Part shown: positions 34,918 through 47,239 of the stretch, one piece after another
How the letters are laid out: the number at the start of each line of letters is the position of its first letter
Position numbering within the stretch: position 1 is the first letter of the stretch
Source of the DNA: Rhabditoides inermis
Lineage: Eukaryota; Nematoda; Chromadorea; Rhabditida; Rhabditidae
Assembly (NCBI GenBank): GCA_963966185.1
Contig: CAWZYM010000027.1
Span: forward strand, 139,501 to 203,500
Direction of reading: 5' to 3'
DNA: 64,000 nucleotides
Notes under the pieces: generated by a model
Database searches by the model: none
The model's input: the letters and a program-made list of their open reading frames with translations, nothing else
Told to the model about the DNA's origin: nothing
Made by a program: the position numbers and the translations under genes

Positions 34918-35660
34918 ATGGAAATCGATAACGGGGCGCAGTCATCGGACGATGAGCAGGCTCCAGCTCAGCTCCATCTCAACCACCACGCGTACGTTGT
35001 TTTTGTTATTCTTTTTTGTTATTATTGTGTTTTACTCCACGTATCCAGCAATACTGCCATGTTCGATTGGATTAAAACTGAGATAATGCGAAGATGCCAA
35101 GAATCTGTGTTGGATTCGGTCCCGCATTCTACGCTCGAGAACAGGTTCTCGGATCGTTTCATTCATGCTGCCACTTATTTTCGCTATTCCAACATCACAG
35201 TGTAGCTTTACACGTGTCAATATTGCAGCGAAGTGCGATTGGATCTGGACAGCGAGCGTATCGCCCAGATTGTCTGCAACTCACTGATCGTCGACAAGGT
35301 GCGCTGATTCATCCGGCTAATGTGATTTCAATACGAGTGATGTGATCTGTTTCAGGAGCCGGCGCGTAGCAATGCACAGCGCAACCTCTCCGTCGACGGA
35401 AAGTTTCTCGTCATGTGAGTCTTCAATGCTATTTCGATAATGAACATCGTGTTCAGCAAGGTGAGCAGCCTCGACCGGCGATCGCTGCAGAAGTCTGTCC
35501 AGAACCTCATGGACATGTGCGATCTCGCTAAAGTAATCGATTATTGATTAAAACGTGATTTTATCGATTGGTTGAATAGGGTACGTGCGACCTGGTGGCT
35601 TCGAAGAAGTGGTTGGAGGTGCAGCCGCCACCCAGCAAGAAAAGAAAGAATGCTCAGTGA
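34918..35660 (+). CDS. KEOPS/EKC complex subunit Pcc1 (LAGE3-like), 119 or 151 aa
   Basis: Pcc1 dimerises the KEOPS complex, which makes t6A on tRNA. Exons: 34918-34991, an optional 35049-35144, 35229-35298, 35356-35414, 35457-35532 and 35580-35660. The family core is plain: strand VRLDLDSERIAQIVCNSLIV, the D-E-P-loop, NLSVDGKFLVIKVSSLDRRS and a helix LQKSVQNLMDMCDLAK. LAGE3 has the same order (PFPTALEAEIAHGSL, LTVSGRILVVRW, LRISVINFLDQL). The 96-base exon 35049-35144 has good splice sites and length divisible by three, so it can be included or skipped without frame change; it places a foreign helical segment before the first core strand. A short basic tail (PSKKRKNAQ) ends the protein. The golgin ATG is 270 bases downstream. 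Confidence 0.8.
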
Positions 35661-35930
35661 CTTTCTCAACAACACGTGTATTATATATGAAACCGATATT
35701 GTTTTGTTATTGTTGTTATTGTTACTATAAATTTGTTCCAATTTATCAATTCATGTTGTGTTGGTTGTTTGTTCAGCTATACCGGTTGCATCGTACCGTG
35801 TAATACTTCAACCTTGAATCTAATAGTTGTTTCCGATTTCTTGTTTTGATTGCTTGCGCTGCGTGATGTCCTCGAGTACCATATCTCACCAACAACATTG
35901 TTGCAGCCCTGACTCGGGCATCCTGTCAGG

Positions 35931-36574
35931 ATGTTCAAGGGGCTCAAATCGAAGCTAGAAGACGAGGCGAAACGCCTCCAAGCACAAGTACAGAATACCG
36001 TGCAGCAGTATGGGGAGACACTCTCCGCCCAAGTCGGAAACATGCGCTCCGGAGCCGTGAGTTTTCCACTATCCGAATAGAAGTTGTTTTTTCGCCCTCA
36101 GACAATGTATTCTGTTTGATATTTGCATATTCAGAGTGACGCTGGTAGCGACGCGGGAAGCACCTCCCGCCGCTTCTTCAACAATGACAACCTCAACTAC
36201 TCTGTAAGTGGTTGATTGGTTGTGAATTGACGTATGATTGAGGTGGGGAATGCTCTGATGGAGGAGGTGTCGGAGGCGGACCTACTGGGACTCGATCTGC
36301 CACCCAGGGAGAGAAGGAACAGCGGGGGCAGCACCCACAGCAACGAGAGGTGCCTAAGCATAAGCGTAATGTGCTGTTGATTTTGATAATGTCTTCTTGT
36401 GATTCAGTTCTCTGTCCAATTTTTTCGCATCCGTTCCGGGTCTGACGGGCGTGCCCTCGATGCTCGACACTGTCGAGTCTGACGTCGAGTCGACTGTCGA
36501 TGAACAGGGCTCGGCGGTAGTCAGGAGCGCCAGCAAGGAGCAGGTGAGGAGAGAGGGAGAGGGAGAGAGAGAGG

Positions 36575-36608
<34 letters not shown>

Positions 36609-39600
36609 GACGCGCTTCCCCCTATGTGCTTCATCCTACCTGTTACCCTATGTTGTCTTTCAGATCAGTTCGGTGCTGCACAAGCTGCAGGGCCGTGCGG
36701 CCAACTACAAAGACCGATACAGGGAGCTGGTCAAGAAGTACAACGAAGTCGTCACCGAGAACAACAAGTGCAGGGTGAGTGAACTTGTCTCGTTCTCTTT
36801 CCCTTGCTACTTTGTCTCCGTATGATGTGCAGTCGCAGTGTTGAAATGTTCGTACTACCACATTTCGCATGTTGTGTTTTGTTTCAGACTGTTCTGGCGC
36901 AGACGCAGGACAAGGCCCTCTCTCGTATCGAGAAACTGCGAGGGGAGAAGAGGATCCTGAGCGACAAGCTGCGCGAGCAAGTCGAGAAGGGAGGAGCGCC
37001 CGATCCACAGGTGAGACACGAAACACGTGTTGCGGTGTGTGCTGAGAGGTGTGGAGTGCGCGATCGATAATTATGCAAATGCGCGAACACGTGATGGACA
37101 GAGGGGGTTATTGCCAGCTGGTTGAGTCGGGAGTGTCAAGTGAAATGAAATATTTGGGAGTTGAGGGTTTCACAAAACGATAAGTGGAGTAGTGTTAGCC
37201 AGTGTTGGTATTTTTGCGTTTGTGCTCGAGTGCTTTCTCTGTCTGTGAGAGTGGCGCGATTGTACGATTGATGTGAAATGCGTTGAGAGAGATGAACAAG
37301 TGAGGGGAAGAGATTTGAACGGGGAAAAGGGGAGCGTATTGCATACGTAATCACTCGCGCCGCCCTCTGTGTGTGAAATATGAATGATCGATGACTCTGT
37401 CCCCTCTCCCGTGTATCGGGTGTGCGCATGTGTGTATGCAAATTCTACCCGCCAGCTGGTAGCTCCCCGCCCCCTCCCTCTCTCTTCCCTCCACCCTCAT
37501 AAAGGGACACGCCGTTGACACGTTGATTCCTCACTATTCGCGTGCTCGACCAATTTGGCACAAGCCCTCTCCACTCCCCTTTATCCATCCCGCATGAGCG
37601 GAGCTGCCGACTAATTGCTAGCTGCCTGCCTGTGATTTGCTTATTTAAAAATGTCGTGGGTCTATAGAGACAGAGCGACGAGGGACAGGGAGTTTATGGT
37701 GGGTTGTAATTTGAAGTTTTGTGTAAATGGTTGGAAATAGGCAAATATGAATAGGTTCAGTACCATTATTGCATGATAAATGTAACTGGCGCTTGTTCCA
37801 GCTGGAGGCGCGTTCCCGGAAGCTAGAGGAGATGCTGGAAAAGTGCAAAGTGGAAATCACGCGGAACAGAAAGAAGATGGCCGAGCTGACAGAGGACAAC
37901 GAGAAGCTCAAGAAGGCGATCGCCAATGGAGACGGCGAGGTGGGTCCTGGATATCTGTCCTTGTGTCTGTCCATCCATCCATCCATCTTCCCCCTATGTT
38001 GTGGTGTTGCAGTCTGGTCTGGCTGACCTGGCTACGGACCGCGTGGTGGCCGAGTGGAAGGCGCGAGTGGACAAGCTGGAGGAGGAGTGGACGGAGAGAA
38101 TGAACAAGGTGAGGCTAGAGGGGGGAGGGGAGTACACGGACTGTGACAGACGGACGCCGACCACGCCATCGCCCTCGCCACCACCAAGGCTGAGATGCAC
38201 GGCGCACTCGACGCCAAGGATAGGGAGGTGAGCGTCGTTTCCTCGTTGGATCGTGTATCGTGTCATTCACGGGTGTGTTGTAGGTGGAGTCTCTGCGGGC
38301 GAAGAACCGCACTCTGGAGGTGCAGGACGGACAGGCGAACGAGCGCTGGCAGAAGAAGGTGGACGAGCTCAAGGAAGCCGTCGCTGCCCTGGAGGCTGAG
38401 AAGACCGAGATGGTCGACAAGCTGAGCGAGGCCAAACACCAGGGAGTCATGGTGGGTGATGGGTTTGATAGCATGCGCTGATAGGTGATAAGGTTAAGGC
38501 GTACGAGATAAGAAAGTCTAATCAGGAATCAGTGTTTCATATTCACTTTGCTATGCAGGCAGTGAAGGACGAGGAGGCGCGGCGTCGCGCAGAGATGGAG
38601 GAGGAGTGGGAGAAGGAGAAGGCAGAGTGGGAGAGGAAGATGGCGGAGAACATCACCCAGTACGAGAAGAGGCTAGCCGAGGCCGCCAAACAGAAAGAAG
38701 CGGAGAAGGAGAAGGAAGAAGATGGACAGACCGAGCAGCACAAGGAGAAGGTACGTGACTGATGATAGGGATTCAATCATATCTCTGTGATTTGTAGATC
38801 CGTGACTTGGAGTCGGAGGTGCGCAATCTGGAGGAGCGCTTGGCTACGGCTGAGAAGATGCTCAGGGAACAGGTGTGTGTTACTTTTTTGTAATTGTTTC
38901 GGGGATTAGGATTAGGTTGGAAGTAGCACATGGGAGATGAAACGAGCCGATTACTCAGGGTCAGTCGTGCATCTCTCAAGTTTTTGCATTGATGGGCTAG
39001 TCGGAAGTGAGTGTGTGAGTGTATGTGTGTGCAATGAGAGTGTAATCTCGATATCCGAAAAGTATTTGTGTTCTGTTATTACTGATATTAGTCCACAATG
39101 GTATTGTGCGTTCCTGTGCGGACTAGGCGGCGAAAGCTCAAGGACAGAGAGGTTGTGTGTACATATTGCACCTGAATACGCGTTGATGAGACATGGTTTC
39201 AGTCGTCGTCGCACTCTGATGGGATGGAGTCGATGTGCGCCCGCCACCGGGAGGAGGTGGCCGAGCTGATCCGAGAACACGAGCTCATCGTCGACCGACA
39301 CAGGGAGCAGATGGAGAGACAGAGGACCACCGAGACGGAGAGGTGCGGGGCGACGAGGGGTTGGATGGAGGGACAGTGTGATGGCAGTGAGTGTTGCAGG
39401 CTGGAGCACGCGCGTTCGGAGATCTCTGCGCTGCGTGCCCGGCAGGAGCAGCTGCAGGGAGAGTGCGACGAGGCGGAGACGAGGGCCAAGCACCTCGAAG
39501 ACAGGGCCGCCCACGCAGAGGTGCGTGTGTATGTAATGTTATGTTTATTTCAATCGGCAAGGATAGGCATATGTTTGCATATTCATTATTTATGAACTGT

Positions 39601-42600
39601 GTGACGTGTATTTTGCTGTTGCATTCAGTTTGATTTCGTTTCAGAAGGCTGTCCAGGACGAGCTGTCGTCTCTCCGCTCGCAGCTCTCGGAGGCTGAACG
39701 TCTCTCCGAGGCGGCTTCCGAAGAGCTCAAGACGCTCAGGGAACATCATCGGTGAGTCTGAAGCTGAAGGGTGCCTGCGTGAGCGTGATCGAGGGTTGTG
39801 TGGTTTCTTTCTCGTTGTGTGAAGATGTGTTTATCGCTGGTTGTTGGTTGTTTGTTGTTGTGTGCCCCGAGGGCATTCTACACACGCCACTTGCCTGCTC
39901 TGTCTGTGTCCGCTCCGCCGGCTTGTTTATCACCAGCAATGCATGAGTGTCGTGTGTGTCTGCGTCTCTCGTCCTTGTGCACTGCCTCGCACACCCTCGC
40001 ACCTCCTCTAACCGCAACTCTGCCATTGCATCGCGCCTGTGTTGCAGCTCCCTGGTCGGCGAGTGTGGCTCTCTGGAGGAAGAGCTCAACGAACTGCGCA
40101 GCGCCAGCGAGGAACAAGGCGCCAGGTTCGACCATTGCCCTTGCGCTCTTGCCAGCTTTGGATGCGCGGCTGTTTTGATTTCGCGCGCCGCCAATTATCC
40201 CCCCTCTGCCACTCCCGCACCGGCATTAGCATACTAACTCGCTGGCTCGGGGGCAACTGGGTGATTAGCATGAGGTGGGAGTGTCGTCCCTGTCCCTGCC
40301 ACGCTGGCTCGACCGCCCGTGTGGGGCGCGCGTGCCGATCGGCCCTCTTCCCTCCCTGTTCGCCCCCTTCTTTCCCCCATCATTTCTTCTTCTCTCTCGT
40401 TGTTTGTCCGTGCATGTGCTCTGATTGGCAGAGTGGAGTGAGAGAGCGTCGTCCTTCCGTCTTCTCCCTCCTCCTCTCACACGCCCTCACCCGCTTTCTC
40501 GCCTTCTTTTCCTGGTGCGTTTTCGTTCGTCTTGATAATGTTGGCCTGGGCATATGGCCTAATCCCCGGGTCGCGCATTGCGAGTGTGTCCTCTTGTCTC
40601 GCATGGATATTGGGTATGTCACATGCACGCAATGATGCTATGATGCGAGAGTGATAGATGTCAATTGACGGCCGTACGGAAAATGGCATCGAGGTATATG
40701 ATGTTGATGCAGTGACGCATAGCGATTCCTCCCTTGGTCCTCGCGCCCAGTGTCCATTATGGGTGGTCGCCCGCTTCCGAGAGGGTCCTTTTGCGGGTCT
40801 CGGCTGACTTGGCACAACAGCGGTGCTGTCACAACGATCCAATTACGGGGCGGCGCGTGTGTGGGAAGAGGAGAGAGGGGAAGCCTCGTCCCCTCCCATC
40901 TAATGTCCCAAGTGCATGGGCGGGCTGTGTCTCTGGCTGCCCGCTGCCACCTCATCTCGCAATCTCATCGCATCAAGTTTCTTTGTTGCTCATTCCCCTC
41001 TCCCCTCTCTTGAGCAGACAGAATATTGCCGCAGCAGACTCCCTCTTTTTTCCCATGACGCTGATAGTGTAGTGCAAGGGAGAGGTATCTTGGGACTTTT
41101 TGTTGACTTGTTTATTTACTGACTTTTCAGTGCGTCTTCCAAGTCTTCTGAATTGGAGGCGGAGCTGGCCGAATTGAAGGCCATGCTCGATGAGCGCAAC
41201 GATACGGTGAGTATCGATTGATATCAGCTGATATCGATTGATGATCACAGTGTACAGTGATTTTCCAGGTGCGCCGTCTGACGTGTGAGAATGAGCAGAT
41301 GGAGGTGGAGCTGACACGCGCCAAGGAGCTGTCACAGATGCACGAGCGACTAGCAGAGGAACTACAGGTGAGTGTGAGGATTAATAATTATTGATATCGA
41401 TTGATATCGATTGGTTTAGGATGCGCGCAGTGAACGGGACGCGGTGGAGTGCAAGGTTCTCGACATGGAGAAGAGGGCTCTGGAAGCGGAGAAGGCGCTT
41501 CAAGGTGTGTTTCCTTGTGCCCGTCTTCCCCTGTTCCCCCTATCCTTTTCCTTGCAGAGGACCGCGAGAAGCTGGCGGCGGAGCGTCTGGAGTGGGAGCA
41601 GCGTTTCCAGCGACTCGACGAGGCCCGTCGATCGGCTGCCAGGGAGGATGTGCTGCAGCAGCCGGAGGAGGAGGAGGAGGGGGTGCAAGAGGCGGACCTC
41701 CTCGGACAACTCGACCACAAGGAGGAGCTCATGGTGCGTGCCCGTATCGGTTGGGTAGAGATTAAGGTACATCGAATAGTTATCGATTGATTGTAATGTT
41801 TTTGATTGCAGTCGCCAAAGAAATCAAAGAAGAGCCGTAAAAAGAAGGTTGTGTTTCACAGCTAGTTTGTCGAATCGACTCTGACTTTGCTCTTTTCAGC
41901 AGGTGCAGAGTGTGTCTGCTGTGGAGTCTTCGCCGTCTGCCGATCTGCTCGGACTGGACCTCCTAGGAGACGTGCCCGCTCAGAAGACGTCGGAGGAGTT
42001 GGAGGAGGAGAAGGCGGCAGGCGTGGAGCAGACGGAGCAGGCGGAGAAAGTGGCGCAGTTGGAGGAGGAGTTGCGTGTGGCGAGCAAGGCGCTGGAGGCG
42101 ATGCGCAGTGAGAAGAGTGTGCTGGACGGGAAGGTGATGGAGTTGGAGGAGAAGCTCGAGCACGTCGAGAGGACACGATCCGAGGTGAGCAGGGATAGAG
42201 TAATTGAATGGAAATTAATTAGTGTAGAGATGTGAATGTGACCATTGTTGTTTGCAGCTGTCTGATTGTCAGTCTACCTGGACAGACGAGAGGAGTGAGC
42301 TCACCGAGAAGCTTAGCGTCACCGATGCGGTACGCACTCTACACTTGTACTTTCGATTATCCTATCCCTTTTCAGTCGTTTTGTAGTGATAAGAATACGA
42401 ACAAGAAGCGCAAGAAGCGCCGGGTAGAGTAGATTGTGTGTGGTATGGGTTGACGTGTGGGTTGTAGGCGCTGGAGGCTGCCCGCCACGCGAGGGACGAG
42501 AGTGTGCGCGAGATGGAGAGTGCGAGGAGTGAGCTCGACGAGACGAGACAAGAACTCACTGCCCTCCAATCGAGACTCGAGTCGACTGACGCTGCCGGAG

Positions 42601-45429
42601 AAGAGATGGCTGCACTGAGGGAGAAGCTGGACAAGGCGGAGAAGGAGCTGGACGAGATGCGCCAGGCCAGCGAGGCGGCGGCCAAGGAGCTGCGACAGCT
42701 GGTGGAGCAGCAGCAGAGCCAGCAGGAGGAGCTGGACTGGGTGAAGGGAGAGAAGGACGAGCAGCTGAGGGAGAAGGAGACGCTCCGGAAGATGCTGGCG
42801 GCTGCGGAGGCGGCGAGGGAGAGGGCGGAGGAGAGGCACGCGGAGGAGTTGGACAAGGCTAGGGAGGGATTGGAGCAGATGGGCAAGGAGAAGGAAGAGA
42901 AGGAGAAGGAGGTGAGTGGGGAGTGGATATTGGATGTGTATCAGTCTGGTTGTTGCAGCTCTCATCTCTCCGTGCTAGCGTCGATTCTGGAGATGCCATG
43001 GCGGCTGAGCTGCAGCAGAAGCAGATGGAGGAGTTGGAGAAGGCCAGGGAGGAGAAGGACAAGCTGGAGAAGGAGGTACACATGCAACTAACTAGTATTT
43101 TATGCTAACCTGTTTCCTTTTTAGCTGTCGGAGCTGCGCTCTTCTTCGCAGTCTAGCGAGGACATGCTGGCTTCTGTGACGTTGAAGGCGGAGCAGGCTG
43201 AGGAGCTGCGCAAGCAGACGGAGGACAAGATGGAGAAGCTGGAAGCCGATCTCAAGGCTGCACACGAGTCTCTAGAGGAGAGGAACAAGCAGCTCGAGGC
43301 TGTGAACGCCGAGTGGGAGCAGCGGGCAGAGACGCAGAAGGCGGAGGCGGAGAGCGAGAGGACAGAGAAGAAGAGGGTGGAGCAGGAGAAGAACGGCCTG
43401 GACAGACTGCTGGAGCAGGTGCGCGCCGAGCTGACTGCTGCCAGGGAGGAGGCCGAAGGGACGAGGAGGGAGTTGGAGCAGCACAGGGAACACGCCAAGG
43501 ACGCCGCCGACGAGAAGGTGAGTGGGTGGGGAAGGGCTGACAGACCACTTTCCTCTGTTGTGTCCTGTCCGCACCTCGTGCATGCTACTGCTTGTACTTC
43601 CTCCCTCTACTACCATAGTGTTGCGTAGTGTAAGTGTAGGGTGTGTGTGTTGCCAGGCTGTTCTGTCTGCGATGTCTGCCGAGCTGCGAACTGCCGAGGA
43701 GAGACTGGATGGAATGCGAAGGGAATTCATAGAGAAGGTCGGTTGAGGACAAGCGGACGTGGACTCTCACCCCCGCACGCAAACCCAAACACCCAAGTAC
43801 CGCTACCACCTCTCACCAACACACTCTTTGTTCTGCATACGCATTCCTGGACACTTCACCCCTTTTTCCGTTTCCTCTATAGCTGTCGTTTGTAATTTGA
43901 AATGTATATTTTAGGAAAAGCTGGTGGCTGATCTGCGTGCCGAGATTGAGAAGATTCGGGTCGAGGCGTCGGAAAAGGTTCAGAACGCAGAGGTGGGTGA
44001 AGGGGATGGAGAGATAGTGGGCAAGCTGAAATAATGTATTTCGTTTCAGTCGAGTGGCTTGGAGTTGGAAGCAGATAAGAGAGCAATGGAAGAGCGCATG
44101 GCTGCGGCGAACCAAGCACTGCGAGAGATGGCAGAGGAGAGAGATGCTGCCAGGAAGGAGAAGGAAGAGGCGACGGAGCAGCTGCAGGAGAAGACCACTC
44201 TACTGGAGAACATCCAACAGGAGATGGAGCAGAGCAAGCTGGAGACAGTGCAGAAGGAGCGGGAGAGGGAGCAGGCGGAGAAGGAGAAGGTTGAGACTGC
44301 AGTGGCTGAGATCAAGAGAAAGGCGGAGACGAAGCTGAACAAGATGAAGAAGGAGTGCGAGAAGGAAGTGGCGGAGGCGAAGGAGAAGGCTGAGACGACA
44401 TCCACTTGTGTTGACGAGCTGGCCGCCAGACTGCAGACAGCGGAACAGGAGAAGGAGCAGTTGGAGAAGAGAATGAAGGAAGTGGATCAGACTGCGGAGG
44501 AGCAAAATGCTGCTTCGGAGAAGCGCGCACAGTCGGCGGAAGATGCAAAGAGAGGGCTGGAGGAAGTACTGGGAGGAGTACGTGCGGAGAAGGAGCAGCT
44601 GGAGAAGCGGATGGCGGAGGCGGAGCAGCGGGTGAAGGAGCTGAGTGAGAAGAATGAGGAGGGCTTCCGAAGGGCTGCTGCCAAGCACGACGCTGATAGG
44701 CAGAAGGTGAGTTATTGGTGTTGTTTGCCTGCTTCATTGCTTACTTGTTTGTTCGCAGGTGGTACGCGAGCTGCAGAAGGAGGTGAAGCAGTTGTACGTG
44801 GAGCTGAACGAGAAGACTGTGGCGCTGGACGCGGCGGCGGCTCGTCTCAAGGAGTGGGAGGACAAGGGGGAGGAGACGGCGAGTGTGCAGAGGGTCGCAC
44901 CCGCACACAGCGCCGCCCCCACCAATGGAGGGGGAGACTTTGTCGACGCCGAGGAGGTAAGTAGAAGGGAGGGGAGACAGTGAATGACGTCGTCGTTTAG
45001 GTGTATGCTCTTCGCAAGAAGCTGGCCGATTGCCAGCGCGACATGGACGACCTCCGCGACGCCAACTCTATCCTGGAGAGGAAGCTGGCTCAAGCTGGGA
45101 AGAGGGCGGCGGCCGCGCCCGAGAACAACAACCCCTACGAGGGCGCGTCGTTCGCAGAGCCAACCGAGGCAGAGTACCTGAAGAATGTGCTGTTCCGGTA
45201 CATGGCAGAGAGGGAGACGCTCGGAAAGGAGTGTGTGGTGAGTGGAATGGGGGATGGGAGAGGGCACGGGGATAGTGACGTCATCTGGTTTCAGACGCTG
45301 GCGCGTGTGATTGGCACGGTGGCGCGGTTCAACAAGCAGCAGTTGGATCAGGTGGTGGTGAAGGAGGAGCAGCGGGCTGCCGGCTGGGTGGGAGCAGGCA
45401 TGGCCGCCCTCCACGGACCCCCTAGGTAG
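35931..45429 (+). CDS. GRIP-domain golgin (golgin-245/GOLGA4-like coiled-coil tether), about 1693 aa
   Basis: Trans-Golgi vesicle tether recruited by Arl1 through its GRIP domain. Thirty-three exons between 35931-36056 and 45295-45429 all close in phase; the larger ones are 41900-42184, 42468-42911, 43125-43517 and 44050-44706. The N-terminus MFKGLKSKLEDEAKRLQAQV matches the amphipathic start of golgin-245. A Ser-rich linker follows, then well over 1000 residues of Glu/Lys/Leu coiled coil. The C-terminal GRIP domain reads EAEYLKNVLFRYMAERETLG then LARVIGTVARFNKQQLDQVV and keeps the Arl1-contacting Tyr. Two small phase-0 exons, 41812-41847 (SPKKSKKSRKKK) and 42376-42423 (ending KKRKKRR), insert basic patches; the second is the less certain. 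Intron 36204-36242 is only 39 bases with a TTGAG acceptor. The ATG lies 24 bases behind acceptor TTGCAG. Confidence 0.92.
36550..36605. repeat. (GA)n tract after a golgin donor site
   Basis: Starts within ten bases of the donor CAG|GTGAGG at 36543/36544 and is in GA sense with the gene. Confidence 0.85.
37011..37801. other. Large golgin intron (791 bp)
   Basis: No additional exon or repeat family was recognised. It separates exon 36888-37010 from 37802-37939. Confidence 0.5.
40126..41130. other. Largest golgin intron (about 1 kb)
   Basis: Mixed-sequence intron with several open frames but no splice-compatible coding segment and no recognisable repeat. Confidence 0.5.
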
Positions 45430-45830
45430 ACACTCCCCCTCCCATCATCCCATCTCCTAGGTAGCCCTCTCTCAGTCCATCTTATTAGCTTTGCGTGCCT
45501 TGTGTGATTCTCTATGAGAGCAGCTGACTTGATTTCTCACTTTTTCTTCTTTCTGATTGTGGTTCACGATTTTTGTGCGAGAATTCGGTGTTTCTGTGAT
45601 GTTTTTCTACCCTGGATTGTGCAAAGAGATGTATATGAGTAGTGCATGCAATTTGTAATAAGTATCACCAAGATTGTCTATATAATGCACATATGTTATG
45701 CTCTGTGATACGCGAATAATGTCTATTCGATGTGTATGTAATGCGAGAGTTTTTGACGAGATATAAATTGTTTTTTTAATGTGATTGTGTAATTGTGAAC
45801 TTTGGTTAGAACTCGGTATCCGCACTCGGT

Positions 45831-46530
45831 ATGGCAATGTTTGGAGGAAGGAAAGGGAAAGAGAGGCTGATTTTGAATGTGACGGTTTCGGATAAAGTGA
45901 GCACTGAGCACTGAATAAAGTAGTATAGTTTGAAGATGGCGCCGCTGGAGCTGAAGCTGTCGACGGCACTGTGATCAAGTATGCCGACCAGGAGATGATC
46001 AACGAGCGACTGAAGCAGGCGGGACTCGAGAAGGACATTGCACTCAAGGACACGGACCGCTCCGACCTCACCACACACGTCTACGAAGGAGGGTTCAAGG
46101 TAGACAGAAGAGGAGACGGGAAGGGAGAGGAGGAGAAGATATTCAGGTGTGGGAGTGCTCGATCGATCTGTGCGAGTTTCTGGAAAAGAAGCCGGCGGAG
46201 TGGTTTGCGGGCAAGAAGGTTCTGGAGGTGAGTCCCTCTCTCTCCTTCCTCCCTTCTTCCCCATCCCCCTCTTCCAGCTAGGATGCGGCGCCGCCCTCCC
46301 CTCTGCCCTCTGTCTGATGCGCGGTGCCAGCGTCGTCGGACAGGACTTTGTAAGTCAACCTTACTTGGTTGTCAAACAATGTTTTGTTCAGAACGCGTGC
46401 GTAGTGGAGGGTCTGACGAGCGAGTCGTACGCACTCAACTGTGAGGGAGGACAACACACAGTGGTGGCGGGGGCGTGGGATGACGGGGAGCTGAAGAAGC
46501 ACATCGAGAAGGAGGGGTGCGTGGAGAGGA

Positions 46531-46601
<71 letters not shown>

Positions 46602-47048
46602 AGAGAGAGTAGAGAGAGAGGGATGGGGGAGAGAGAGAGAGAGAATTATTGTATATGGTAGGTTCGACGTGATTCTGTCCTCAGAGACGATCTATAACGA
46701 GGCCGACTACGCCTCGCTTCTCGATATCATCGAGTATGCACTCAAACCGCACGGCCAAGTGTGAGTGACAGGGAGAGGAATACGGAAACTATCTGGATTC
46801 TCTACAAAGCTTTATATGTTGATATATTGTGAATACGAGAGTTTCAGTATCATGGCTGCCAAGGTCTACTACTTTGGAGTGGGCGGCAATGTGGTGTCGT
46901 GGAAAGAATTCGTGGAGAAGAGAGGACTGATGAACAGCACGGATCTGGAGGTGACAGAGAGGGGGGAAAGAGTGGGAGAGAGATATTGTTTCAGGTGATC
47001 AAGGAGTCTGTGCCGCGCATTATCTGGGAGCATAAGAGAAAGCAGTAA
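45831..47048 (+). CDS. METTL18: METTL18-type protein-histidine N-methyltransferase, 256 aa
   Basis: Seven-beta-strand methyltransferase; the family (METTL18, yeast Hpm1) methylates a histidine of ribosomal protein uL3. Exons: 45831-45896, 45929-46099, 46147-46227, 46278-46349, 46392-46516, 46662-46760, 46848-46950 and 46995-47048. Diagnostic parts: KVWECSIDLCEFL before the domain, SAM motif I VLELGCGAALPSALCLMRGA, acidic strand GQDFN, then FDVILSSETIYNEADYASLL, which carries the family's SETIY motif. Strand VYYFGVGG and the charged C-terminus follow. Shorter than human METTL18 (372 aa) because the N-terminal region is brief. The ATG lies 402 bases after the golgin stop, same strand. Intron 46517-46661 is almost entirely (GA)n. 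Confidence 0.88.
46531..46645. repeat. (GA)n tract filling a METTL18 intron
   Basis: About 115 bases of nearly pure GA repeat with a few T and G interruptions between donor GG|GTGCGT and acceptor ATGGTAG. Confidence 0.9.
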
Positions 47049-47205
47049 GATTATTTGTTGTTGTTGTTGTTGTTTTTGTTTTACAAGTTGTTGAACCGTT
47101 TTCCAACCCTGCCAGTGTTGTTTTCATATAGTTTTGCAGCGTGTATAAAGTTCATTTGCTCTGACTGGAAGATGACATGATTCTTTACATGTTGCATGCA
47201 AAATA

Positions 47206-47211
47206 TTTATT
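47206..47211 (-). terminator. Poly(A) signal (AATAAA on the minus strand) of the collagen gene
   Basis: TTTATT on the + strand, about 30 bases beyond the collagen stop codon at 47240-47242. Confidence 0.6.
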
Positions 47212-47239
47212 ATTATCTCTGCTCGAGCCGCGGATGAGT

